Positions 21,730 through 33,519 of a stretch of 64,000 nucleotides of DNA are shown here, in pieces. Source of the stretch: Luidia sarsii (taxonomy: Eukaryota > Echinodermata > Asteroidea > Paxillosida > Luidiidae). The stretch is from NCBI GenBank assembly GCA_949987565.1, contig OX465101.1:21813367-21877366 (forward strand). Direction: 5' to 3'. A program made the translations under genes and the position numbers. Positions within the stretch are counted from its first letter, which is position 1. Each line of letters opens with the position of its first letter. The notes beneath the pieces are model-generated. The model did not search any database. It was not told the DNA's origin and was given only the letters and a program-made list of their open reading frames with translations.

Positions 21730-21738
21730 AAGTTGTCT

Positions 21739-22880
21739 TTACCATTAAAAAAAAAATCCTTTACTATAGCGGGTCGTTACATTAGATCCATCCCCACTCT
21801 AGATCTTATATTGCGAGTCCACGACTCCGTGGACTCAGGAGAACGTCGCCTCATTAGCGCCGTCCTAATTATTGTTTTTTTTCCTCAGCGCCATGTCAGG
21901 TGCGGTCCGGCTGACGGGACTTTGCCTTTTAATTACGCCCGGCCTTGGATAGGTGAAAACAAAAACGGCATCCCTTCTAGAGAGTTCACGGGTGAAGCGC
22001 TCAATTTTTAACAGATAAAAAAAAATGAAACAGAAAAAAAAAACACCGTATGACACCTACACTGGCGCCCTTTAATTAAACGCGAGACAAAAATAATGCC
22101 GCTCAAATAACACTGCGAAAATGCTACAGCGTGACGGGCAAACAACTACATGTACCTACCACACAACAAGCGGAGGATAAAAATAAACCACCGTCTGGTT
22201 TGCAACTCACGGAGCAGAGACGCGCCAACCGTCCTACACCAGGAGGGAAAGAAAAGAGACAAGTTTCCCTGGAATTTTCAAAGAATTGCTTTCCTTTTCC
22301 CCCAGCTGCGCTGTCAGTTGATAATAATGTCCGGCAAGGTCGCCGTGACGTTCTGTTGGTAGAGCGGCGCAGCACGTTGCCCATCGAGCGATCCTTTCTT
22401 CTTCTTTTCCTGGCTCGAAGAGTCAACGGTCGTTGCTCGCGCGTGTGTAGAAGTGGTTACAAAAATGTTCGATATTGTGACGCTAATCATTTGAGGCAGA
22501 CGGGGATTCGCCTTAATTGTGGTTTCTTCGATCAGATTGACTGCCGATGAATGGCGTAGAGAAACAGAAAGGGGCGACTTCGTGGGTCTCCGGCCGACCG
22601 AACACAGAGTTCTTATAGTCTCACGCAGATTACATCAAAAATTACAAATTCACAATAAATTATGATTAAAAACGCTTCCACTCCTCAGCTTCCATTAAAA
22701 CCCTAACCGACATTGAAACCACAATTAACCACACATGGTTTTTCCTGTGGGAGGATAAGGGCCAGTCTTGTTGTATGTGAGCCTACACCCCTGTGGGCAC
22801 TGTGGTAAATTGCGGTATACAGTGTGTGTCCTGTGCGGGAGGTGCAAAACGTGAGGAAAGAACATCTAACGTCCTGACAA
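21739..22880. other. Unassigned DNA
   Basis: No gene is supported. Frames of up to 139 codons lack domains. A-rich runs occur at 22017-22045. Confidence 0.4.
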
Positions 22881-23055
22881 TACGGGTGACTCACAAGAAG
22901 TTGCCTCCAACAGTTTGCAACGCGCTCGCCAATCACAATGCACGAAAGCAGTTCTCGACCCTTTCCAGATGCGCATTGGATGGACAGATTCCACGCATTG
23001 TGATTGGCCAACGCGTGGCAAACTCTTGAGGGCGCACTCTTGTAAATCAATCAAG
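22881..23055. mobile_element. Palindromic MITE with GTTTGCAACGCG arms
   Basis: Arm 22912-22941 (AGTTTGCAACGCGCTCGCCA...) is inverted at 22995-23024, and both contain CCAATCACAATGC. Weaker pairing continues outward to about 22885 and 23050 (CACAAG / CTTGT). A relative lies at 59951-60135, which shares GTGCGCCCTCAAGAGTTTG and ATCACAATGCG with the complement of this copy. Confidence 0.72.
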
Positions 23056-23061
23056 GAGGCT

Positions 23062-23115
23062 CACAACAGTGACAAACACTGACAACAGTGACAAACACTG
23101 ACAACAGTGACAGAC
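23062..23115. repeat. 19-bp tandem repeat, about 2.8 copies
   Basis: The unit GACAACAGTGACAAACACT is repeated directly, with the last copy truncated at GACAACAGTGACAGAC. Confidence 0.9.
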
Positions 23116-24146
23116 GACAGAAACAAACAAGTGTTGAGCTCTGGCCGATCTTATCATCCGCCCGCCACTTGATTAGGCTTGATGAGACGCGGGGATTTTG
23201 CGATTAATTTTGACCGACACAATACGACTAGTGGACGTTCATTAATTAGTTATATCACCAGTTGATATTTTCATCAAAGGTGTGGTCTAAACGTTGGTTA
23301 CATAATGTGTTTTTTTTCACCTCACTTGATAAAAATGACCAAAAATAGCCAATTCATAGAACGTTATGTGAGCCCTGTATACATTGTAATAGAAACCCCT
23401 TTTTACAAGCAACCAATAAAACAAATTATACAAGATCCAAACTGATAATCATACTATAAAATACACGGTGGGTTTTTGTTTTAGTCTGCTTTCTACTCGA
23501 ACTGATTGGCACACGCGCCGCTAGCCGATTTCATTTCCTGGACGCAGACGCTGCCTGTTTTTATGGGAGTTTTCCTCCTACAGGGTCGCTTTAGCGGACA
23601 TCGTATACAGGGGAGCCTTGTCTTTGGGCGGAGGACTGCAGCGATGCTTCGTGCACTAGGAGGAATACAGTCCACGTCTGGACAAATCAGCCGCGATTAG
23701 GCTCTCAATAATTATACGAATTCGTCTCCGCCGAGATAAGGATTGGTTTTTTTTTATTTCAGGGAGGGGGTAGCGAAGAGGCGGCCTCTGGTAACCAATT
23801 GAGATGCTCCCCCCTCCACCTCCTCCCCCCTGTTTTTTTTTTTTAATTTGTCTGCAGAGATGATCACGTTGGATAAGAGGTGTTTAAGCGAGTAACGGGC
23901 TTGTCGGGCTGGTCTTGGCCGATTGAGCGTACCGTGCCCTCCTTTTATGGGATTTTATTTGTTGTTTTTTGTCTCCTATGGACTGTATAGGAGAAGGATT
24001 GCTCGGGAAAAATGATGACAGCATTTGGAAGTCTTTGCCGCCGTCCACAGACACAGCAACCGTGCGCGCAAATCACACATATATAGGCCCTTTCAGTGTA
24101 CGAATCCATGGATCGGGCTGGGGCTCTGACTTCGTCTCCGTGACAA
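23116..24146. other. Unassigned DNA
   Basis: No gene or RNA gene is recognised. T runs occur at 23308, 23748 and 23831. Confidence 0.4.
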
Positions 24147-24315
24147 TCCAGGCTGTGGTTTGTCGCCAAATTTTAAGGTTGATTGGCTCGCTAGGTACAG
24201 AGTATTCACCAAGAAACTGGGGCTAAACGCTTGATGACTCTGACGCAGAGAGAAATACGACCGAAGCCTAAGCACCGAGTCTGAGCTTTCATTTCGTAAA
24301 CGGACATACGCCCGC
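24147..24315 (+). repeat. Dispersed repeat tail, copy 2 (pair with 6441-6712)
   Basis: It shares CAGGCTGTGGTTTGTCG, GAGAAATACGACC(G)AAGCCTAAG and CATTTCGTAAACG with copy 1 but lacks the hairpin found there at 6491. Confidence 0.5.
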
Positions 24316-24979
24316 TTCGCGACAGCGCAGCCACGCAAGTATTATTTGAAATGGCTGCACCCCCCAAAAAAATAATAATAAATACGGTGCCTGACACCAG
24401 TCGTAAACGAAATGACACCTCTATATCAAAACGGCTCCCGGACCTGCATGCAGCATTGACCGTGATGCCTGTGAGCTGTCATTGCAATACCTGATGGCGC
24501 GATACACCACTGCATTGGGTGTTTTGTAATGTAGACGCGTACCGGTATAGCTTTTTTATAACGTTGGTCGTCTGCCCATATTAAAAAAAAAAGCGAAGAG
24601 AAGAGTAATACAGCCTATTTGTCTATTTGCCTATTTTTACTGCAACGATCAATTTTGGTTCCTAGTCGTGCCCTTTGGTAGCTGTGTACGCGCGGGTCAT
24701 TTAGGTGACACGTTTTGCCGACCAATTCCACCTGTTTGCCATTGATGAGCGCCGCATGCCCTATCGCTCGTTTGGGGAAAAACAAATTGCGGAGGCTGGT
24801 GGATTGTTTTCCCTGTGTATCGTAACAGAGCTCGCCTTCTTGAAGCGTTAGAAGACAGGATGGGTCAACAGGTTGGTATCTGACAACTACCAGCACAGGG
24901 TTTGCTCATCACACGCGATAACGATAAGTAGGGCTCCTAATGAGGATACAAAACAAACATAAATGCCTAAGGTACATTT
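24316..24979. other. Unassigned DNA
   Basis: No gene or repeat is identified. Confidence 0.4.
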
Positions 24980-24983
24980 TCAA

Positions 24984-25898
24984 AGGTCAACTTGAAAAAT
25001 TGAAAAATAAAATAATGTTCATTGGTACGGTACATTTTTAGGCCTATCCCAAATAATATGTATTTTTCGAGTTTCAGGCTTATTTGAAGGTTTTTTTTTT
25101 ATAATTAATTGAAATTATGCCCGTAGTTATTGAGGGCGCTGTCCTTTACGTCATTGGGGAAAGGCCGATCTCTCCCGAGAAAACAGTATAGCCTACATGT
25201 GTACAGTGTACACTTACATTAATGGAGTGCATGTAGCAATTCCCTGACGCGAAAAAACAAAAGTGAACAAGTGGCCGGCGGAGACGTCTTTCCACCAGCT
25301 TCTTCTTCGGATTCCGATGAACTCTCAGTCGACAACAAGAATAGAGATTCTGAAAACAGGCCTAGTTTTCCTATGGCAACTAAAACGGGAACGCGGTGCC
25401 AAACCATACACGTATGATCCCGGATGGTCTCCGTGAAAGCAAGCTTCGAAATGGACATTGCGCTGCACGCTGTGACGGGTCGGGCGTGATTTCTGACGTC
25501 CAAATGCGGCTTATTCTTGGATCGTCGGGGAACTAAAAACACGTTTATCGCACTGCTGCAATCTTCAGCAACGAATCTTGCCACCGTGTCAACGAACTTT
25601 TCTATATTTACTCCTGTAATCGGTTCTCGTGATAAAACGTGCACTGACTGCTTGTATTATACGAACGCACAATGTAACACTTCCCCGAAAAGAGTAATGG
25701 ACCGGGTTGTCCTCTCGTGACGTCACTAAGGACAGCCTCCACCAGGGCGTGGCTGCTCCCCCTTTCAAACTGATTTTTGTTTACCCACTTTTTCCCCAAA
25801 GTTTGAAATTCGAAGAAAATGCAGGAATGTATTTTACTGACAAAACATTATTATTTGAAATAATAAAAAATAATTCCTAAATGCATCGCAGTTGACCT
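24984..25898 (+). mobile_element. 0.9-kb inverted-repeat element with TTAA-type flanks, copy 1
   Basis: It begins AGGTCAACTT and ends AGTTGACCT, so the ends are short inverted repeats. It is flanked by TCAA (24980-24983) and TTAA (25899-25902). The copy at 41422-42374, on the opposite strand, has TTAA on both sides. Shared landmarks are AATGTTCATTGGTAC, TATTGAGGGCGCTGT, ATGCGGCTTATTCT, GAAGATTGCAGCAGTG or its complement, GTGACGTCA, GGGCGTGGCTGCTCCC and TATTTGAAATAATA. A 141-codon minus-strand frame (25219-25644) is not matched by an intact frame in the other copy, so I do not call a gene. TTAA target duplications are known for piggyBac and some other families; the assignment here is open. Confidence 0.8.
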
Positions 25899-25902
25899 TT
25901 AA

Positions 25903-27916
25903 CTGTCTCGCATATACATGTACAGGCCTATATTAGACAGTTTACCGTGCACCCATGTGCATTCGCTACATTGAAATATAGGCTATATTGCGATTTCATG
26001 TGTTTGTGAATTTTGCCTTTTCTCCCAAATTATCCAATAATGCATCCAGGCATGGGCTATTTTAAGCTGATTTTACCCAAAGAAAGTACAATAAACTGCC
26101 AGTAATGACGGCTTAACGTTCCATCATTTGCTGCATTTTCAATACAGAACCAGCAGAAATGTACCGGTACACACTGCATGCGATAATGATGAAAATGGCA
26201 TGTAGGAATTACTTCCAGAGATTAATATTGTTGATTTTTTTTTATTGACGACTTGATGGATGTACATATCATTGAAAGTGAGACAGATGTTGAATCGCTT
26301 ACTCGCACAGAGTACATATGTATTCAGAATACAGATGAATACAAATCTCAACAACTTAGAGGGCCCAGCGTCTTAAACTTAACAGGAATTTTCAATTCAT
26401 GCCGGCACCCTGGAAAAATTGGAGGATTTTTTACAGAACAACTCGACCACGTGTGGTCAGGCAGACCCCGTTGTGGGCATGTTACCCTCAGTGCCGAATT
26501 CTAACACAAAACATAGGGTGAATTTTTACCAAGTAAAATATAGAGTACATTATGCACCAAAGTTGGACAGGCAACGGTCAGCATTGATGCCGCACCTAGT
26601 CTCTTGCCGTACAGTGATGAGAAAGTTCCTTTAACGTAGACTACTATTGACGCACAGTCATGTTAACTTTGGTATGCCATGGTTGTACTGTACTGGCATG
26701 GTGCGTGCAGCACTGTGACGCTACCGATGCCCTTGGACGCAATCGCGCGACCGTGTGTTCAATTTTTTTTCCCTTCCCCGAAGCGTCAGTCAAGATATTC
26801 CAACCTCGGAATCCCCTTTTGTACGACGAAAATGTTCAGACGCTAATTTTGACAGATGGTGACGGTTCTTTCGTTTTGCTGGTTCACCATTACACAGATG
26901 TCATCTGGTCTCCGTCGGCTACGCATATATAAAATGTAGCAGTTTTTGACATGACCAGGTTTTTTGCTTTAAATAATGTAAACTGTATAGATTTATATAT
27001 AACTCTAGCTCCCGACCGTGTTTCATTTCGCGCTTCGCTGCCCGTTCCTGTATTTTGTAATTGGCAATTCCGTAAGAGTGTGAGACCAGAGCTTTCCACT
27101 GGTGCGAATGACTGTATGGGAATGTGCACGCGTCATGTTCGCATCGACTGCCATCAGTGAAACGCGGGCACCGGCACCGAGCGAGCGCTGATCGAAGATT
27201 GAAGCTGCTCCCTCGAATCCCAAATAACGGCAAACCTGCGCGCCACCGAGTTCACCGATAATGGCGCACTTTAAGGCCGCGCCCGCAACGTGCGCCTAGA
27301 GCTAGTATAGGTCTACACTCTACAGGTCTTACCCCTCCTTGGAAACACACGGAGATGCGACTGAGACAGTAGCCCTAGCCGCAGCTGTGGAAGCCCCTTT
27401 CGAACACGGCCTTATATAGAAGGGGAGCCTATAGATTTACCACCAGAAATGCCTTGCAGTGACGTAGCATCGATGCACCGGGATCTGTGAGGTTCCCCAT
27501 TTATACCGGGTTTCTCATAATAGTTTGTGTCAGGACTCAGCTATAAAATGGGCCCTTGACAACTTTTTTCGTAGGTGGCTTGTTAGGGTTGATTTGACCA
27601 CGGAGAAAGGAAATCATTTGACACTCAAGGTTGGAATGGCTCCACCAGACAAGGTTTCTGTTAAATCATTCTCCTTCAATGATTTATTTGGGAACCACGC
27701 GGACGGCAGTGCTTCTTTGAATGAATGTGTACGTACCGTAAGCCCTGCGATTACACCAGAAACGCTCAGGCAAAGGGCTTGCTTGCACATCTGCATTTTA
27801 CACTGGATATCTTCCGCGAGGAGGATTCAGATCCCGCGAGGGCGATCAAATAGCGATCAGAAGCTCGAGCGATCGATAGGCCGGCCTCATGCCAGAGAGT
27901 ACTCCCCGCTTAGAGA
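25903..27916. other. Unassigned DNA
   Basis: It includes an AT-rich part (25905-26260) and mixed sequence. The 146-codon frame at 27525-27965 runs into a MITE and has no domain. No gene is supported. Confidence 0.4.
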
Positions 27917-28059
27917 CTGTCCGCTCATTAGCATACTGATCGCTGATTGGCTTAAGCGTGGATGACGTCATTGCAATCCCGGTGTGGCGATCAACTGCCT
28001 GTATATTGGACCAATCAGCGATCAGTATGTTCATGAGCGGCAACGGACACTTTTTGGCA
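27917..28059. mobile_element. Palindromic MITE, TGTCCGCTCATTAGCATACT family, copy 1
   Basis: The left arm TGTCCGCTCATTAGCATACT-GATCGCTGATTGG is inverted on the right (CCAATCAGCGATCAGTATG, then TCATGAGCGG), followed by GGACACTTTTTGGCA. The same arms, longer, bound the element at 46354-46716. The interior here is about 65 bases and unlike the interior of the other copy. Confidence 0.82.
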
Positions 28060-28103
28060 TCGTTCCCGGTGGTACACGACTGGCCATTGCTGTGCACCAA
28101 CAA

Positions 28104-28153
28104 GTCTCACTCTCTCTCTCTCTCTCTCAGTCCCTCTCTCAGTCTCTCTCTCT
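28104..28153. repeat. (CT)n microsatellite
   Basis: CTCTCT blocks with two CAGTC interruptions. Confidence 0.92.
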
Positions 28154-29356
28154 CTTGGGTTTTTTTCTCTTCAATCTCCCCTCCATCGTTAGTTTATATC
28201 CAGGGCGAACATCAGAGTAAACACGACCGCGGATTCGCGGAATACAATTAAGCGGCTAAGAAGGCGGCCCGCTCATTTAGCAAGCCGCTAATCCGGCGTG
28301 CACACAAAACGCAGCTATTTACAAGCACCGGTCAGCGCAAAATAGTTTCAACCCCCTCCTCCTTCCCCTCGCCGCCGAGCAGGCAATGAGCGGCCGCTGG
28401 CTCCCGGACCACTCCTACCGTTTACGGACGGCGCGGCGGAGAGAACACACGCAGTTAGTACAGTCGGTTCAGGAGATCGCCGCCGCTGCCCCCCCCCCCC
28501 CTCCCCCGCCCCCCCGCACCACGGGAAAACGCAAACATCATTAAGTTTCCATTTTTGAGGGACAAAAGGGGCGAGATCTCATCGGTCGGTACGTATGGTG
28601 CGCAAGGCCAGGGCGCATGTGTACGTGTACATGTGGGAAGAGTTGGAAGAAACACCGCATCACACTCGATTTACGATTGTGTACAGCCAGGCAATACACC
28701 GCCTTGCAAATTGGTGATGAAAAGGGTAGACCTGAAACTATAAACAGCGCGCGCTGGATCTCTCAGCACTCCACTATGTGGCAGACTATAGGCTGCATGC
28801 AAACTCTGTTATTTATCGAATATAATCGAGAGTTGCCGGACACAAACGCTGCCCGTTTCTGTTTAAAAGCAATGGCGAGGAGAGAGACGAGAGGTAGTGG
28901 CAGGGAGGTGGGGTAGGGTGGGTAAGCGAACGGTAAAGTGTTTTCCTAATTCGCTCGCGAGCGTCCGGGATTACGGACGTAAACCACGTGGACTAAACAC
29001 GATCGCGGTGGTTGATTCTACGACCGCGGACAGCGTCTCCTCCAGCGTCAACACCAACCAGACACGCCGGGTATGCGGGGGGGGGGGGCTTTCCGCTCCC
29101 TGACTCGGTCGGGGGGTGGAAAGCTTTTTAGAACTGATCCGCACCGTGTGAGCCTCGTTCCCATTTTAGGTGCGCCACTAGTAGACACGAGATGGAGCAG
29201 AAATCGGTCGGAAGGGGGAGGGGGGGCACACACCCGGCTCAAAGATCGCCCCGATAAAGTCGCGCGACCGCACTCCACTCTAGTGGGCATTTCCGCACTC
29301 AGCTCGCCGCCTGAATCCGGCTCCGGGGTCAAACGAAGCCTCCGACCGCCCCCCCC
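28154..29356. other. Unassigned GC- and CpG-rich DNA
   Basis: It is CpG-rich around 28260-28450 and 28930-29350, with C or G runs at 28490, 29080 and 29350. This composition would suit a CpG-island promoter, but I find no convincing first exon. GCTCGCGAGC at 28950 is a perfect palindrome. Confidence 0.35.
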
Positions 29357-30212
29357 CCCTTCTGTCTATATGACAATCTCTTTGTCGCTTTCTGGCTCTC
29401 GCAAACTATCTCTGTCGCTCTCTGTCTCTCGCGGCTGCATGTCCCTCTCTGTCTCACTCTGTCTATCTACCTCTCTCTGTCTCTCCCTGCCTCTCTCAGC
29501 CTCTGTATCTCCCTGTCTCTCTCTGCCTATCTGTCTCTCTATGTCTCTCTCTACCTATTATTTTCTGCCTTTCTCTGCGTATCTTTACCTATCTCTGCCT
29601 CTCACTCTGCCCATCTGTCTCTATGTCTCTCTCTGCCTATCTCTGCCTCTCCCAGTCTTTCTCTCTGTCTCTCTATGTCTCTCTCTGCATATCTCTGCCT
29701 CTGTCTCTGCCTGTCTCTGTCTCTGCCTGTCTCTGTCTCTGCCTGTCTCTGTCTCTGCCTGTCTCTGTCTCTGCCTGTCTCTGTCTCTCCCAGTCTTTCT
29801 CTCTGTCTCTCTCTGTCTCTCTGTCCGAATCTGTCTCTCTCTGTCTCTCTCTGTCTCTTCTCTGTCTGAATCTGTCTCTCTCTGTTTCTCTGTGTCTGAA
29901 TCTGTCTCTCTCTGTCTCAATGTGTCTCTCTCTGTCTCTCCCTGTCTCTCTCTCCCTGTCTCTCTGTCTCAATCTGTCTCTCTCTGTCTCAATCTGTCTC
30001 TCTCTGTCTCTCTCTGTCTCTCTCTGTCTCTCTCTGTCTCTCTCTGTCTCTCTCTGTCTCTCTCTGTCTCTCTCTGTCTCTCTCTGTCTCTCTCTGTCTG
30101 AATCTGTCCATCTCTCTGTCTGAATCTGTCTCTCTCTCTCTGTCTGAATCTGTCTCCCTCTCTGTCTCAATCGGTCTCTCTCTCTTTGTCTCCCTCTGTC
30201 TCTCTCCATCTG
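29357..30212. repeat. CT/(CTCTGT)n tract
   Basis: About 855 bases of TCTCTCTGTC-type words. A clean run with a ten-base period (TCTCTCTGTC) lies at about 30000-30095, and a TCTGTCTCTGCC run at about 29700-29790. Frames up to 342 codons are repeat translations. Confidence 0.96.
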
Positions 30213-32338
30213 ACGAGCAGAGAGGAGGCGTTACTGAGCGATTAGGAGATTAGGACATCGACGTTACGAGCGCTCTTCGTGCAGTCTCGGATTTGATTCC
30301 ATCACAGTTCATCACTTTCAACACAGTCTGGAAAGCACACTAACGAAGTCGTCTACTCGCGCTATTTTTTTTCTTCTCCGAAACCCAATCCAAAAACGGC
30401 TCTGTGGACAAAAATGATCAATTGGCGGACGGGTATTATTCCGATTTGGCGTAGAACAGGGGACGGGGAGAGCAATAGGCCTATTCAAAAATGTGGAACT
30501 GAATACAAAAACAACCGATGCCGAAATGTCATTTGTGACCCGGCACATCATAATGAGAAATAACCCCCACTTTTGAGATTTTGAGATTTTTTAATGATGT
30601 GGAAGAGTGTACCATTAAATTTAAAATGATATCAAAATGTCCTCCAATACATCGATTTTTAATCGAATTGAGAAGATACTTTGACTTTAAGCGTTGTTTA
30701 CTCGAAAAGTGTTTTGGGGGATATTCCTCATGTTGCTGTGCCGGGTCACATTTACCCTGTTGTCAACTCCATCACACCCATCGTGACGTTACGATCAATG
30801 GCAAGACGATTAGCGATGCGCAGAAACCATACATGCCGTATGGCAACCTACGAAGGGTTATCCATCGTAAGTTGCGTTACGGTCGATATTAAGGCTTGAT
30901 GAAATCCTCATCTGCTGGTATCAGACGGAAGACGAACAGACAATTTGGGTATCCTGTCTGTCCTGGCTTCGCTGTGCGTCTCTTATTGGGTTTTTTTTTC
31001 AAGTCGTCTTGCGTTATCTTTGAGGAAACCCCTTTTTTGGGGATGACCAAAATTGTTGTCGAGGATCCGAGTAAACGGCTTGGCGGGGATTGGTAAAAAT
31101 GGAGATGATCGGTGTCTCGTGGAGCAATTTGGCGGGTGGCTCGACAAAAAAGGCCTTGGTGGATAATGCCCTCAAACCGACATCGTCTTCAAAATGTCTC
31201 GGCACTACCGCCACACCGTCGCCCGCCCCCTCTCCTCCCACCCCAATACCTCGTTCATTTGAATGCTTATTCGATTGGGTGAAACCCCCCCCCCCCCAAA
31301 AAAAAAAAAAAAAAAAAAAAAGGAAAGAGGGATGAAAAAACACTGGGAACGAGGCAGGAGCCCCCCCCCACACACACACACCCACACACACCCCCCCACA
31401 CACACACAAACACACAAATGCCAATAATTGACCCATATCTCCACCTGCGAGTTATGCCCAGGTGTTCCCGTTTAACTTGCGGGTCTTAATCCAAGACTTC
31501 GCGGGGAACGGCCACAGACGACGAACCTCCCCTCCCCCGACTCTGTTTCCATCGTGTTGTACCAAACACGATGAAGACCCGACTGCCCAGGGCCAGAACG
31601 TAAAATATGAAAAGCCAGTTCGGCCCGACCCGCGGCAAAGAGTAAGTTCATGGTGGCGATGATGTCACAGCCAACGCGGCGATGCCGAAGCTACAACGTG
31701 TGTTGCTGTGGCTTTTTTTTTGGGGGGGAGAGAGTTTTTTGGTTTTCCTTTCACGGTGCGTGCTCGCCTATAGCGAGGCCGGTTGTGTCTTACCTTCTGC
31801 GTCCAGTCCACCACGGTGGGGACCGGCGACGGTCTTGTCAGCATGGTGATAGTACAGTCCAGAGGGGGAGCCGTGAGTGAAATACCAAGAGTGGAGAGCA
31901 CAAGCTATATAGCAGCTAGCAGCGGCGGCGGCGGCTAGCGTCAGCACCGCCAACAGATCCCCGCCACGCGACCGGGTATCTTGTCATGCAGCTCGCATCG
32001 GCTGTGTCGATGTCCGTGTTGTGTGCGCACCCCGTGTGCGCGCGCGTGTGTGGGGAGAAGGGACTGTGCACCGCAGCTCCCCGACCGCGTAAAATACTGA
32101 CTCGAAACCGCCTCCTTCCTCCGCCTGATGACGATGGGCCCGACGAGGAATCAACGGGCGCAAAGCGCCGACGCACCGAGCGAGAGACACGAGCTTGCCC
32201 GCACCCCGCTGCCTGACAAGCCTCTCCCCCTGCAATCAAGCCAATGACGCTTTCTTCAACGGGGGAGCTTCTGTAAGGCCGATTTGGCCCGCTGCATTAT
32301 GGAAATTAATATCCGTGGGGGTGTAGGGGGAGCGAAGA
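30213..32338. other. Unassigned DNA with poly-C/poly-A and CA runs
   Basis: It contains a C run joined to about 24 A at 31287-31321, a CA/C-rich run at 31364-31412, and a CpG-rich patch at 31915-32220 with (CGG)n at 31921-31937. The patch is promoter-like in composition only. No gene is supported. Confidence 0.4.
30770..30905. repeat. Degraded relative of the AGTCGATTTCAC MITE
   Basis: CCATCGTGACGTTACGATC, GGTTATCCATCGTAAGTTGC and a terminal TTGATGAAATC resemble words of the 13644-13790 element. The arms are no longer well matched. Confidence 0.4.
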
Positions 32339-32762
32339 CGTCCTCCTCTCCTCTTTCTCCCTCCTCCCTCCCTCGCTCGCCCTGGAACTGCGCGTACGCC
32401 GGGCGGGTCACGTGGTCACGTGGCTCCTCCTTCCCAGGCGTGAGATCGATCTAGACCCTCCCTACCCCCTCTCCCTTCCTTCCTTTCCCCACCCCCTTCC
32501 TCGTACCTGCCTCTGCAACCCGCCAAGTGGTCTCTGCGCCAATACCGGACGTGACGATGAGAGATAAGACAAGTACGCGATGGGAATGGGCCTGGGTTTG
32601 AGGGTTTTTTCACCTCCTCCTCCTCCTCCTCCTCCTCCTCCTCCTCCTCCTCCTTCTCCTCCTCCTCCTCCTCCTCCTCCTCCATCTTCTTCTTCTTCCT
32701 TTTCTTCTTCTTCTTCATCATCTTCTTCATCATCTTCTTCTTCTCCTTCTTCTTGTTCTTCC
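32339..32762. repeat. CT-rich region with (CTC)n and (CTT)n arrays
   Basis: CT-rich patches at 32339-32385 and 32455-32500 are followed by (CCT)n at about 32612-32682 and (CTT)n with CATCAT interruptions to 32762. The plus-strand frame is Pro/Ser and the minus-strand frame is Glu/Lys. Both come from the repeat. Confidence 0.92.
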
Positions 32763-32927
32763 TCCAGACAACTCGGTGCTTGACTGATCCACCGTTGACG
32801 TGACCATGGAGTGTGCTGGCGAGAAGGAGGTTTAACGGCCTATCGGGCGCTGGGGGTGGAAGGGGGTTTGACGACGAAGCAGCTTTGTCCGGATCTGCCA
32901 TCTTGCAAATTGATGGGCACTCTTCAG

Positions 32928-33316
32928 ATGAGATCGGATCGGATCGGATCGGATCAGAAGAGATATGATTGGACCGACTCTGCACAGATCTGCTGGCGTC
33001 TGGAATTGTATAGGGATCGGATAAGATCGGACCGTATCGGAATATATCGGCTTAATAGGCCTATAAGGGATCGGATCCGGATTGGATCGGATTGGATCCA
33101 ATCGGTTCGGATTGGATCCGATTGGATCTGATTGATTGGATCCGATCGGATTGGATCGGATTGGTTCGGATTGGATCTGATCGGATTGGATCGGATTGGT
33201 TCGGATTGGATCTGATCGGATTGGATCCGATTGGATCCAATCCGATCGGTTTGGATCCGGTCGAATTGGATCGGATTGGTTCGGATTGGATCTGATCGGA
33301 TTGGATCTGATCGGTT
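32928..33316. repeat. GGATCGGATT satellite with 35-bp higher-order unit
   Basis: A short (GATCG)n block at 32932-32953 is followed, after a degenerate part, by dense GGATYGGATT words from about 33010. A 35-base block made of TCGGATTGGATCGGATTGG, TTCGGATTGG and ATCTGA occurs at 33146, 33181 and about 33262. Many units contain GATC or GGATCC, so the array is full of four- and six-base palindromes. Frames on both strands stay open (Ile-Gly-Ser-Asp / Asp-Pro-Ile-Arg) without meaning. Confidence 0.96.
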
Positions 33317-33519
33317 CCTGAAAATAGAACAAAATAAGCACGGTCCTCGCCCGTCTCAATCATGATTACACATCCGGCACCAATGCGAGGAGTAACTGCA
33401 CACGGCAGTGTCCAATCACATTGGGATCGGAACACAGGTACCCGATACTCCACCCGGACACGTGCGTGCGCAGAAGTGTGACTGTCCGTCTCGCTGTCAT
33501 GATGACAAATATAATAGAA

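Larger units (their letters stand above)
20895..21738 (+). mobile_element. Composite SINE-type repeat, copy 2, interrupted by CCGG element
   Basis: It shares the ordered landmarks listed for 16956-17250 and continues to the end of the tRNA-like part at 21729, followed by AAGTTGTCTTTACCATT and an A run. The 506-base transposon at 21177-21682 lies inside it. Removing that insert and one CCGG leaves a continuous repeat unit. Confidence 0.75.

Noticed and set aside
25219..25644. 141-codon frame inside the TTAA-flanked element
   Set aside because: The corresponding region of the second copy has a frameshift and a stop, and the differences between copies are not concentrated in third positions. 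No family resemblance.
27525..27965. 146-codon frame
   Set aside because: It runs into the palindromic MITE at 27917, and no motif or homologue is recognised.
29073..30209. Frames of 342 and 178 codons, Ser/Leu/Val or Arg/Glu-rich
   Set aside because: Translation of the CTCTGT tract.
31915..32220. CpG-island promoter
   Set aside because: Composition alone suggests it. No TATA or initiator with a convincing first exon could be found, and similar CpG-rich patches occur elsewhere without genes.
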